From: Calliopsis andreniformis
Taxonomy: Eukaryota > Arthropoda > Insecta > Hymenoptera > Andrenidae
Direction of reading: 5' to 3'
DNA length: 64,000 nt
Assembly (NCBI RefSeq): GCF_051401765.1
Contig: NW_027480432.1
Coordinates: forward strand, 12,852,501 to 12,916,500
The notes under the pieces are model-generated. The model made no database searches and was not told where the DNA came from. It saw only the letters and a list, made by a program, of their open reading frames with translations. Position 1 is the stretch's first letter, and each line of letters starts with the position of its first letter. Positions 10,430-20,713 of the stretch are shown piece by piece. The position numbers and the translations under genes are program-made.

Positions 10430-11257
10430 TGTTGTGGATAGGTATAAGTGTGTTCTTTTTGTTGCGGAAAGGTAAGAGAGTGTGGAGTGTGATTGACTCA
10501 CTCGCATCGTGGTACGGATTATGTTTAGTTCAAAGTGAACTAAAAGAAGCTCGCCAAGGAACACCGTTTCCAAATTATCCGAGAAGCTCTGAATGGAGTG
10601 AATGCTTCCGCGTCCAATGTGAGTGCGTTGACGTGATCAAAACATTGTAAGATGATTGAATCCGATGAATGTGTAAGATTAAGCGCGAAATTGTATGAGG
10701 ATGAGAATATACGCGGCTAGGAAGGTCCAAAAAAAGAGCCATAGCGGGGGGGTCCGGAGTGAAAATTAATGTCCCGACATGTATGCATCTGCGGATGAAT
10801 TGGCTTCAAACGCGCGGGTTTACCCTAAAAAACGCGCGAATTCTCGCTGACAGAAACACTCGACTACGCAGCAGCGTTTAGTCGTGGTTCAAGCCAAGCG
10901 TGCAAAGGTAGACGTGAAAACGTCGACCTTAGGCCGCCATAAACCTCAAGAGGGAGGCCATCTCCCTGAGTGTGAAGGTTAAAAAGCGTGCACGGTGAGA
11001 TCAAAAATGGTCAATCCGGGGCCGCCAGGCTACAGGAAGAGTCACGAGAATCGCTAATGGGGTTAATTGAAAATATTTATGTTTAATGACAAGTTTGGGT
11101 CACGACGGGTCGACCGCTCTGGCTCTCCGGTTACCTGCGAAACAATGGCGCTAAGGAGATATAAACTGTGAGGATCAGTATGAAAGAATCAATCGATCAG
11201 CAATAAGCCCTGTGTGTGGACAAATAAAGAGAAGAGAGGCAATTCTTTTCCTGTACA
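10430..11257 (+). repeat. 3' LTR of the BEL/Pao element
   Basis: 828-bp partner of the 5' LTR with no difference seen by eye. Its AATAAA at 11223-11228 is the likely 3'-processing signal of the genomic RNA. The target duplication ATAAC follows at 11258-11262. Confidence 0.95.
11223..11228 (+). terminator. Polyadenylation signal in 3' LTR
   Basis: AATAAA about 30 bp before the LTR end; the same hexamer lies at 4661 in the 5' LTR. Confidence 0.5.
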
Positions 11258-11262
11258 ATAAC

Positions 11263-12044
11263 ATAAAATGTTTGCACAAGAGAAAAGCAAAATAACGTAT
11301 AAATATTGTAGGTAGAAAAAGGTTTAAAAATTTTAAATAAAATTTTTAGTACAAATTTAATCTTGTAGTTTTATTGAGATTAACAGATATTTTATCTTTG
11401 TTAACCAAAATTTAAATAAAGGATTGTACAGTAAAAAATCAAAAGGAATACGCGCATATTGCTAGCTAAGTTATATATAGTGTTGCATAATTAATAATTA
11501 CACATATAGAATAAATATTAATAGATACGAAAAATACTTATTTATTATATATGAGTTTTATTTAATAAAATAAAATAAGATAAATTATTTTATTTTACAA
11601 AATTTTTAATAAATAAAATGAACACTATATTTGATATAAATAATCGATTTCAACAATTAAAACATATTATGATTAATATTCATGTTTAAACAGCTTTTTA
11701 TTATGCATTATGTAATTTTTGTTACACTTAAGATGAAAACTTATAATTATAAAATTTGTAAATATACAGTGAATTCAATAGTAAATGTAACTGTAACAAA
11801 TTTGCAAACTGAATATTATGTTTACAGTACAAAGATTGCACGTGTAAAGCTAAAAAAGTAATATATATTAAATAACTGTAATAATAATTTATACAATGAT
11901 AAAATATTCAACTAATATGAAAGCATTTTGATACAGTATTACCTACATAGGTATTTATTTATGACATTTTATTATAATTAGAATTGAATATACAGTACAC
12001 AACATTCACATTTGTAACTTAAGAATTGTATTAGTTCAATATAA
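11263..12044. other. AT-rich spacer
   Basis: Very AT-rich sequence between the retrotransposon and the 3' end of the small membrane-protein gene. I see no gene or clear repeat. Confidence 0.5.
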
Positions 12045-12050
12045 TTTATT
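12045..12050 (-). terminator. Polyadenylation signal for the small membrane-protein gene
   Basis: AATAAA on the minus strand, about 47 bp after the TGA at 12097-12099, the expected placement for a real 3' end. Confidence 0.5.
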
Positions 12051-12096
12051 AAATGCATTGTTTTATGAAATATATCATTTTAAAACTATTTCTATC

Positions 12097-12288
12097 TCAA
12101 TCTACAGGTTTTAGTGTAATAAATCTTGAAAGAATAAAAGCAACTAAAAATGTTCCTGCTACAAAGCAAGCAACAAAAATGTACCATGTTTCTTCATCAA
12201 AAACATCTGTAAAGGCTGGAACCTGATTGTAAAGAGTATCAATGAGTTTCATATTATAATTCTTACTATTTGACACATGGTTAGCCAT
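12097..12288 (-). CDS. Small single-pass membrane protein, unknown function
   Basis: An ATG-started frame of 63 residues. The N-terminal half is polar (MANHVSNSKNY, LYNQVPAFTDVFDEE). One hydrophobic helix spans about residues 35-54 (WYIFVACFVAGTFLVAFILS), with a short RFITLKPVD tail. An alternative start is Met13. There is no cleavable-looking signal peptide, so it is probably a tail-anchored or type III small membrane protein. An AATAAA lies about 47 bp downstream, and mRpL53 lies upstream on the same strand with its stop about 420 bp away, so the two are separate genes. I do not recognise the family. The low-complexity-free sequence and the 3' signal support a real gene; conservation was not tested. 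Confidence 0.6.
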   Translation of the reverse strand: MANHVSNSKNYNMKLIDTLYNQVPAFTDVFDEETWYIFVACFVAGTFLVAFILSRFITLKPVD

Positions 12289-12616
12289 TTTGAAGATGAG
12301 TTTGTCTTCTAATATAAATATGAGAATGCTTTTTTTAAAGTGAATTAATAAAAAGAGGAAAGAACAATTAAGTAATTCAATTTTACTACAGAAAATAGTT
12401 CAACGCTAACAATAGAAATAATTTTAACGTTTATAAAATTGTTTCCTGTTTCCACTCAAAACATAGTATTCAAGAAGTACATCATTAGTAGATCTCTTTT
12501 ATAAATTGACAATGTAGATTAAATTGATGTTCTATAAATTAAAAAAGAGCTGAAAATTAGGATTTTGTTTCAAATAAACGATGAAATTATTTTCAATATA
12601 TATTGACTAAACAGAT
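12289..12616. other. Intergenic spacer
   Basis: AT-rich sequence between the two minus-strand genes, presumably holding the promoter and 5' UTR of the small membrane-protein gene. I see no distinct motif. Confidence 0.4.
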
Positions 12617-12622
12617 TTTATT
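12617..12622 (-). terminator. Candidate mRpL53 polyadenylation signal
   Basis: AATAAA on the minus strand about 86 bp after the mRpL53 stop codon. Confidence 0.4.
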
Positions 12623-12707
12623 ATTTAGCTCACACTTTTGCAATTAAATTCAACTTTTTGTTTAATATTAAAAGATGTATGTGTACATGATTAAACTGCT
12701 AATGAAA

Positions 12708-14307
12708 TTATAAAAATACTCCTTTACGTTTGCCTCCAGGTCTAATTCTAAGTCTCCTCCGTTTCTTTGGTTTCTTCTCTTCTTCCCCTATGTTTTCACT
12801 ATCAGCTTTGGATTCAGATGTGGACAGTGGTGTGATGTGTTTGTTGTAAAGTTCCAAGATATTCAAACAAGTCAAGTGTGAACTTTTGAATACTATGTTA
12901 TCACCTGATACTAAAAAATAAATTCATAGATACAGCATTATAGTTATGATTATGAAATGTCTTGTTAACAATACAATATTTAAAAAATAAGATCTTATTT
13001 ATTTTAATATTGTTACTTTGCTTATTTATGTACAATAATTTTTAAATTATTAAGTTCACCTATAAGCATATTATCTTAATATTAATATATATTTAAAACA
13101 ATGAGATATTTAGCTATTAATTAAAGTTAAAATATTTTCAAGTGAAACGTAATATTACTTACATAACTTCACTGTGATTTCAGGTTCAGATAGGTCAGAG
13201 ACAATTTTGGGTTTTACAATGCAACGTGGATTTGTTGCAATAATCTTTGGTGTCGTAATGTGAAAGAAAAAATCTCTGTAAATATATTGTATATAAGCAT
13301 TTTTATTGTAAAGTATTTTCCTTTAGTAAAATTAAATTGTAGTCATTAATCTAGATGCTTTCACTTTCTTATAAACAAAAAGCAATGACAATTACCATTT
13401 CAGATATCGTATTTATGTGATCTTCATATTATCCTAAATTTTATAACAAGTTTAAATGCTTCTCTAATTATGTAACTGATAAAAATTATAAAAGTATGAG
13501 ACATATTTTTTTATAACGTGACCTTTTATTATTTGACATGCAGTTATTGAGTAGTTGTACTTCGTATCATAAATAATAAAGCATATAAGTTAAGTAAAAA
13601 GGGATGAAAAATTATCTAAAATTTCAATTGAATGTTCGTATACTTGAACTAGCAAACAACTCTTGCATAAATACTAAATATGAATACCTGTTCAATTATT
13701 CATATTCATTAACTCCACTAAACGTATTGTAAATTTGAATAGTACTAATGAGCAATTTAGTTCCTTTTTTACTGTGATTTTATCTTATTACTACGATCGC
13801 GTTAGTGGTTGACGTCGTCTATTACGAGAAATTTCATGTAGCACATGCGCCTAGTTTATGGCCTGACGTCACACCGAGATTGTTATAAACAAACTAAATT
13901 ATTCGTTACAAGATCACGTATGATGTCAAAAATGATTGTTATCTGAATTTTTTAAAGTGCTATTGTAATCAGATATTATACTTTAATGATTAAAATGATA
14001 TTACAATATCATGGTATTTTAAAATATAGTGCCAGAATAGTACACTCAAAATTTAAAACCGAAAATAAATTTGATGATTTACATTAAACTGTGTATTTCA
14101 TAAAAGATTTCGAAGTAGAGAATTTAATTTACACTATGTATTAACAAAGCTTGGATAAACTAACCTCGCTTCTAACGCATTATGATAGGGATCAAACTTT
14201 ACGTTGATTGACTTTACTGGTTTTAAAGTTAAATTCCTCAAGTGTTTTGCAATCGCACTTATAATACCTTTCGAACGTGTACGAGTTCCGTTAAATGGAA
14301 TCGACAT
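12708..14307 (-). CDS. mRpL53: Mitochondrial ribosomal protein L53 (mL53), three exons
   Basis: Three minus-strand exons at 14165-14307, 13163-13275 and 12708-12910 join in phase to 152 codons with a TAA stop. Splice sites are GCGAG|gttagt, tttacag|AGATT, AGTTAT|gtaagt and ttttttag|TATC. The protein follows metazoan mL53: an N-terminal KPVKSINVKFDPYHNALEAR block, then HITTPKIIATNPRC, then SEPEITVKLLSGDNIVFKSS with HLTCLNILELYNKHI. These match the human VKQVRVQFCPFE / STNLNC / SEPCVDVLF / HLTALEML order. It is a thioredoxin-like component of the mitochondrial large subunit. The C-terminal 25 or so residues are very basic (KKPKKRRRLRIRPGGKRK), an extension not found in the human protein. The exon structure was derived by eye. 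Confidence 0.88.
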
Positions 14308-14549
14308 TTCGGTAAACGATCACGCGACTGCGTGTAACTTCTATCGCCACAGTTATTTCTCTAGGGAAAAAAGTTTTCATTACCTTAGACCATATACAGG
14401 GTGATCAGTTTAACCGGAAACCCTGAAAGTGCTGCGTCTAACGGTGAGAAACGAAATGACGCTACCACAAGAGCCGCAAGGAGTCTGCAGTAGTTCTTTC
14501 CGTGTCGGTAATACGTCAAGAGTGCTTCGAATGTTGCCTATACCATGTA
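14308..14549. other. mRpL53 upstream region
   Basis: Presumed promoter side of mRpL53. At 14393-14408 a TACAGGGTG motif resembles the ends of several TIR elements in this window, but no partner end is visible, so it may be a truncated element. Confidence 0.35.
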
Positions 14550-15617
14550 TTTCTTGAAAAAATATAATTTTAGCTTCGCAAATGCTTCAATGCGAAAATT
14601 CTCTTTTTTACCATATTGCATGATTTCAATTCTTAATTTAAAAATCCCACAAAAGCATACACGAAAACAGCTGACTTCGAGAGACTGATTTACGTTTACG
14701 GCTTTTAAATGAGAATATTCACTGCAGGCAAGCACAACTAACAGGAGTTATATAGTCATGTGTTCTTTATACAAATATTTATGAATTTCGAAAAACTAGC
14801 GAGAATACAACCAGAATGAATAAAAGTGAAGTTGCTCTCGATTGAAATCTGTTGGAAATAAGCTGTATTTTACGAGATATGAATGTTTTTCAGCATGCCT
14901 AGAGTTAGCACGTTAAACATTTTAAACGAAAATATTCACTGCAGGAATAATATGAACTGTATAAGCCCACCTAACGTCGTCGTGATTACCTAACATACTT
15001 CCTTATCTAAATTCTTTCGCCTTTTGTAAAATTAGAAAGGGGTGCAATTTCAAACAGACTAATGCATTTATTTTACGTTGAGATTGTTTTACAATATGCG
15101 GTTTTTCGTGAATTATCAATTTGTTGTCTAACATACTATCTATACCCTTTACTCCATGTTACTATCTTTTGTCATATCTATAGAGGTGCAGATAGGAAAG
15201 AGTACATTTTTGGAAGATACTAACTCCAGACTTTCGATTTACGCTATTAGATTCACAAAATTCTAGACGATTCACTTAATTTTCCGTTTTAATTACGTAC
15301 GAAAACTTCAAACCATTTAAATTTCCCGCATTTTGTCTTGTTACGCATGCGCAGTGACGCTTGCTGTTTCAGGAAATCACTTGCTGACTTTGACTAAATT
15401 ATTGTGAATTTTAAAAAAGTAATGAGGGCACAATTAAGGGCAGCAAAAGAGCAATTTTTCTGTACAGTCAGATGCACGAAAAAAGCAGTATTGTAGAAGA
15501 TATTGAAATTTAGAATTTCATTTTTAATTTTTTTGTAAAACTGTGAGGGTGCAATTAGAACAAGGTACTTTCGGAGGGTACTATTAGAAGGGAACAGACT
15601 AGGATTTTATTTCGAAG
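14550..15617 (+). repeat. Interspersed ~1.1-kb repeat, copy A
   Basis: This matches 19558-20713 in the same orientation, starting at TTGAAAAAATATAATTTTAG in both. Long shared blocks include TGATTTACGTTTACGGC, GAATATTCACTGCAG and ACGCATGCGCAG. Copy B carries about 100 bp that copy A lacks. Subrepeats of the type GTGAGGGTGCAATTA occur at the 3' end. I found no coding capacity or terminal repeat, so it could be a non-autonomous element or part of a larger family. Confidence 0.8.
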
Positions 15618-16197
15618 TTCGTACTTTTGCAGGCTGATGTGGGGCGGTATATGCACATGGATCCATGTGAAATTACCTTACAGCAGTAATAACCAATTTT
15701 AACAAAACATAGGTAAAAAGTTGCTCTTTAATTGCCCATACTTGCTCATCAATTACTTCTAATTGCTCACTTTTAGTTTTCGAAATATTTTCAAAAAGCT
15801 TTTTTTGGGAATCTAGGGATTTTTATGGGTTGGCAACGGATATTCAATGTCACGAAACTTCTAAAATAGTGCACAAAACAATCTACCGAAGCTACCAAAA
15901 AATTTCTCTTTGCTTAGAATTAATTGCTCAACCCTTACTAAATAATAATTAGATCAATGAACAACAAATTTTATAAACAAAAATATGAAACAGAAATCTA
16001 GTAACTTCCAGACACGCGTGCACAGATCCCCAGTAATTGTAATTACTTTTAATTGCTCACTCATAGTTGGTTACTATAAATTGGTTACTACTGTGAGCTA
16101 ACTTCATGTAGGTTACATGGATATTAATTGTGTATTGAGTTTTTTGGTTTGCTAAGAGTTCCTATGTGCTAGAAAAGGAAGACTTCTAAAGCAAAGA
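15618..16197. other. Repeat-like spacer with AATTGCTCAC motifs
   Basis: No gene. The motif AATTGCTCA recurs at least four times between 15.7 and 16.1 kb, suggesting decayed repetitive sequence. Confidence 0.35.
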
Positions 16198-17206
16198 GAG
16201 CACTAGGTCTTAGCAAACCAAAGTGTAGAATTCTATACTTTCTATCATACTTCAACGTAAGTACTACCAATTGATTCCTTATGTTTTCCCAATGAAAATG
16301 ATACGAAATACGATATAGTTAGGATGATTTACAAAGAAATTATCTACAAAAAACGATTTTTACAATTTTAACTTAACTTCATTAAAAATGATCTGCTTTG
16401 CATAGAATTTGGTACCATTTTAATCGACAAAACATAAGGGTTCATCTGTATGTCACTTTAATGATAGTACGCATAAGAACAAAGTTTACATTTTGCGGAA
16501 AAGTCGCAAATCTTTGATTGTCAGGCCATAAACCAACGTGTACCCGACGCCACAGGCGAGGCACCTCAAAGAGCCCCTCTCGAGACAGCTGTTTTTAAAG
16601 AAAATATTTATTACCACTTACTGAAAATCTCCGATTTTGTTTAAACTTTTTAAAAAATAGTACGAATCCGTTATATTCTGCCGACACAATTTGGATCACT
16701 CTCAATCGTCTTTATCATACCATTCGATGCTCGGATGCAGTTAGGCGTTACAGACAGTACCGCAATTTAAAAATCCGAATTTTTTGCTAAACACTTTTGA
16801 AAATTCTATCACTACAATGCTTTTACTCTATTGACAAATCTAATACCAGAAATGACTGCTCTCGTGTTAGTTGTGCGATGAGAAGTGTCCAGGTACAGTT
16901 TGGTGCAGTTAGATGCTACAGACTACTGTGATTTAAAAATCCGAATTTTTTGCTAAACACTTTTGTATAACTGACCCGGGAGCAGTCATCTCTGGTATTA
17001 GACATACCGACAGAGTAAAAGCATTGTAGTGATAGAATTTTTAAAAGTGTTTAGTAAAAAATTTGGATTTTGAAATCGCGATATTTAGTATCATTGTAAT
17101 CGGAAAACCATAAGGAATCAATTGGTAATACTTGCATCGAAATATGATAAGAAATGTAAAATTCCATACTTGGGAATGCTAGGTCCTAGTCCGATTTCTA
17201 GCTTTT
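16198..17206. mobile_element. Compound inverted-repeat (MITE-like) element
   Basis: The outer ends are inverted copies. CACTAGGTCTTAGC...CTACCAATTGATTCCTTATG at the left corresponds, reverse-complemented, to 17090-17206. A second inverted pair lies inside, about 100 bp per arm (16762-16863 and 16977-17080). A third, direct copy of the block AAATCCGAATTTTTTGC lies at 16929-16965. There is no transposase. Nested insertion of related MITEs would explain the structure. Confidence 0.6.
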
Positions 17207-17860
17207 GTGACTGCATTGTTCCTTGAGTTTCGGACCCTTGCTAGGATAGCTCTGCAGGGGTCACCCAGCACCTGAGGTAGGAGGGATATTCTGGGTGCAG
17301 ATAACTGTTACGATTTGGGTGCAGGTATGCGTTACACTATTGTTCATACATACGTATGTACCATATGTACGAGTAAAGAAAAACTATTATTGAAAAGTAG
17401 TTTAATATACAGCTACAAAGATTTACATACACTTTACAAATTTACAATGACTTAAAAATCGTGGAACTGTCTTCTGCGATGTTGTACTTTATGTTTATTG
17501 ATATCATTAATATTGATTTATTACACTTTCATGTTTGCAGTAAGTTTTAGGTAAAAAATTGTAAGAAAAGACATAATAATAGATAGTAGAAATAGAAACC
17601 GCATTTTCTTCGGTTACTATGTACTTAGTAGCAGGAAGTCAAAACCGAAATAGAAACCTAAACACATTATTGATTTTTTACGGTCATTTTTCCTGTACCG
17701 TAATTACGAAGGATCATAATTATACTATGATATTTGTACTAGAACGGTTGATAAAAAGCGGCTGATCATTTTGTATTTCTCTCGCAAATCCGTGATCATA
17801 CTTTATGTAATAGTGTTGGATTCCCAGGAATAATTAACTTTTATGTTAACTACAGAATGC
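17207..17860. other. Spacer downstream of the unknown minus-strand exon
   Basis: AT-rich, no supportable gene or RNA seen. Confidence 0.4.
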
Positions 17861-17866
17861 TTTATT
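17861..17866 (-). terminator. Polyadenylation signal for the exon at 17.9-18.2 kb
   Basis: AATAAA on the minus strand, 45 bp after the TGA at 17911-17913. Confidence 0.45.
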
Positions 17867-17910
17867 ACAACAGCGCGTACAGTTCGAGAGTCAATTAAAA
17901 TCAGCCCTCT

Positions 17911-18167
17911 TCACCGAAGGCAAGCATCGGGCCCTTTTGAGAGGGTAGGTGGTGGTGGAAACCCTGTAGGCCTCTTGAATGCATTTATGGGTTTTTCCAT
18001 GGTTGTGTTTGAAAGGAAAAGCAAGGTTGTCACACAAATTATTAAAATGAGAAATGCTAAGTTTCCAATAATAGCAACGAAATTCTGACTGTAATCTTGA
18101 GAGGTTTCATGTTTGATTGCACGTCTTTCGTTATGCGGAGTACGGCCTATATGATTTTTAGTGTAAA
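17911..18167 (-). CDS. Candidate terminal exon of an unknown membrane protein gene
   Basis: The minus-strand frame is open from an upstream acceptor-like site (gaatttag, exon from 18167) to TGA at 17911. It has no in-frame ATG before the hydrophobic segment, so it must be an internal-to-terminal exon if real. The translation has a polar part (HNERRAIKHETSQDYSQ), one hydrophobic helix (NFVAIIGNLAFLILIICVTT, running into LLFLS) and a proline-rich tail (RPTGFPPPPTLSKGPD). The balanced composition, the single helix and an AATAAA 45 bp past the stop argue for a real 3' end. I do not recognise the family and could not place the upstream exons. A chance ORF remains possible. Confidence 0.4.
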
Positions 18168-19557
18168 CTAAATTCCTTAGAAACCTTTTCCACCATTCGA
18201 AGAGGGTGAGCACTTTCAAATAACATATAAAATTAAAATACAAAATGCTCTTTTTGTGACCTATAACGAGGACTATAACTTTTGATGAAAACAGACTTCT
18301 GAGAAAATATCATCAATTCACTCGTATTATACAGTTTCAAAAAAATAAGATGGAAAGTGTGAAAATTCAAATGTTAGGCAATTAACTATGTTATATATGT
18401 ACTGTACGTATGTAGGTATGTATGTATGTATATACATTGTACGCGCGAGGCGAGGCTGCCTCGAATTGCTGGCAGCACGGCAATCGATATTCGGCGGTTC
18501 GACCTGCGCTTGCAAATTATTCCAACTCGAATAAATCGTCAAATAAAGATACAGATTAAAGACGAAAAACTGATTCGACGCCTAAGATGAAACACTCCAC
18601 GAATAGAAAAATTATCTTCATTCGTCAACTAAATTTTTTATTTGCAATTGTTCAAATAAAGATAACGATTGTTGAATAATATTATTATTTTATAAATATA
18701 AATAAAAATAATAATATTATTTATTTATTTATAATATAAATATTTATAATATAATATTTATTTATAATATAAATAAAAATAATAATATTATTATTATTTT
18801 ATCTCCCTGGCACGCAACGGCTGAATATTATTCGAGTTGAAATAAAAGAGCCGAGCTAGATAAGAGGATCAAAAGTATTCATAAACGTCCTAAATCAAAT
18901 TTAACTAGCGATGAGCCATTCGATATTTATAATAAAAAATCAGTTTGTGCCAAGTTTCAACCCCGTGTCTTAACCTGGGGAAGAGTGAGGGGATAAAGTA
19001 GAAAATCAAGTGTTCTCCCAAATTACCACTAACCTATTTATTGCATAACAAAACTCGATTTTTGTATATACTGTGTAAGTTGACGAATCGAGTTCTGGGT
19101 GACTGTTAATTAGATGTAGGGTAACGCTTAGTATAATAGGCTAGTGACAGTGTCCAGATCACCCTTAAGAAAAGTCTTCAAGAAAGTCGAGGCGGCCGCT
19201 TTGTCCCTCTTTTTCACTCCCAAGTTTTACCATTAAAACATTTGGAAGTGACTCATCAAGGATCATCTTAGAATTCAGACAGGTTTGCATTTCGACCAGA
19301 AATGTCATAAATTCCACATGCTTTATGTCTTGTAAAAATACAGAATTAAAAGACAACTATGAGTATTAGTTCACTATTTCAGCAAAACATTTATAGGAGA
19401 CTCAACCAACGCGTGAGAAATCACGCGATTAGCAATTAACCCAAAAGCAGCTTTGAAGACAGACTTTCAAATCAATAATTGAAGTCGTCATAAATAAATA
19501 ACGCAAAAATATGACAATAAAAAGAAAACTGAAAATTCAAGTAACACTAATTTGTCT
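18168..19557. other. Gene-poor stretch with simple repeats
   Basis: It contains a (GTAT)n-like run near 18413-18435 and a GC-rich patch at 18440-18520 with the palindrome CGAGGCTGCCTCG. A strongly AT-rich self-complementary block of AATAATATTATTATTT type lies at about 18675-18800. Related sequences in inverted orientation flank that block (CAACTCGAATAA at 18522, TTATTCGAGTTG near 18828). A minus-strand frame at 19165-19356 is discussed under rejected items. Confidence 0.4.
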
Positions 19558-20713
19558 TTCTTGAAAAAATATAATTTTAGTTCCGCAAATACTTCAATGC
19601 GAAATCCTCTTTTTTGCCAAATTGTGTGATTTCAATTCTTAGTTTAAGAATTCTATAAATTCATATACGAAAACCGCTGATTTCGAAAGACTGATTTACG
19701 TTTACGGCTTTTAAATGAGAATATTCACTGCAGCCAAGCACAACTAACAAAAGTTACACAGTCATGTATTTTTCGTACAAATATTTACGAATTTCGAAAA
19801 ATTAGCGAGATTATAATCAGAATTAATAAAAATGATGTTGCTCTATATCGAAATCTCTTGAAAATAAGTTGTATTTTACTAGATATGAATGTTTTTCAAC
19901 AAGCTCAGAAGGTACCTTGTTTTCTGGCGTTTTCTGAAAAACCGTGAGAGTGCAATTAAAAAAAGGCACATATTCAGAGGGTGATATTATCAAAATATTG
20001 ATTTAGACATTTTAAACGGAAATATTCACTACAGGAGTAATTTGAATTCCACAAGCTCACCTAACCTCATCATGGTTACCTAACATACTTACTCTCTTAT
20101 TTAAATTCTTGTGATTTTTGTAAAATTAGGAGGGCTGCAGTTTCGAACAGTCTAATGCCATCTTTTTTATGTTGAAATAATTATAGAGTATGCGGTTTTC
20201 ATGATTTATCAGTGTATTTTCTAATATACCAGCTATACTGTTTACTTCATATTACTATCTTTTGGTATATCTATAGAGGTGCAGATAGGAAAAAGTACAT
20301 TTTTGGGAAGTGCTAATTACAGACTTTCGATTTACACTATTAGATTCATAAAATTCTAGTCGATTCATTTAATTTTCTGTTTTAATTACATACGAGAACT
20401 TCAAACCATTTAAATGTCCCGCCTATTGTCTTGTTACGCATGCGCAGCGACGATTGCTGTTTTAGAAAGTCACTTAATTGTTGATTTTGACTAAACTATT
20501 ATGAATTTTAAAAAAATAAGAAGGGTACAATTAAGGGCAGCAAAGGTGAAATGTTTCTGTGCAATCAGATATATGAAAAAAAACAGTATTTTAGAAGATA
20601 TCGGTGTGTTTTCATGTCTGAATTTCGTTCTTAATTTTTTTTAAAATTTTAAAGGCGCATTGAAAAAAAAGGTATTTTTAGAGGCTGTTATTAAAGGAGA
20701 ATAAGCTAGGTTT
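19558..20713 (+). repeat. Interspersed ~1.1-kb repeat, copy B
   Basis: Direct partner of 14550-15617, about 5 kb away. It is longer by a segment at about 19915-20000 that carries another copy of the GTGAGAGTGCAATTA-type subrepeat. No ORF. Confidence 0.8.

Larger units (their letters stand above)
3868..11257 (+). mobile_element. Complete BEL/Pao LTR retrotransposon
   Basis: The 7.4-kb element has two 828-bp LTRs (TGTTGTGG...CTGTACA) and is flanked by the 5-bp target duplication ATAAC at 3863-3867 and 11258-11262. It has a tRNA-Phe-type primer site, gag, pol in the BEL order protease-RT-RNase H-integrase, and a polypurine tract directly before the 3' LTR. No third ORF or env is present: only 180 bp separate the pol stop from the 3' LTR. 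The LTRs read as identical over all stretches I compared, so the insertion should be very recent. It lies downstream of the 3' end of the small membrane-protein gene, about 0.8 kb away. Confidence 0.96.

Noticed and set aside
19165..19356. Minus-strand open frame (LPNVLMVKLGSEKEGQSGR...) that looks compositionally like coding sequence
   Set aside because: No ATG at a useful place, no convincing splice pair and no family resemblance. It could be an exon of the unknown gene at 17.9 kb but nothing links them.
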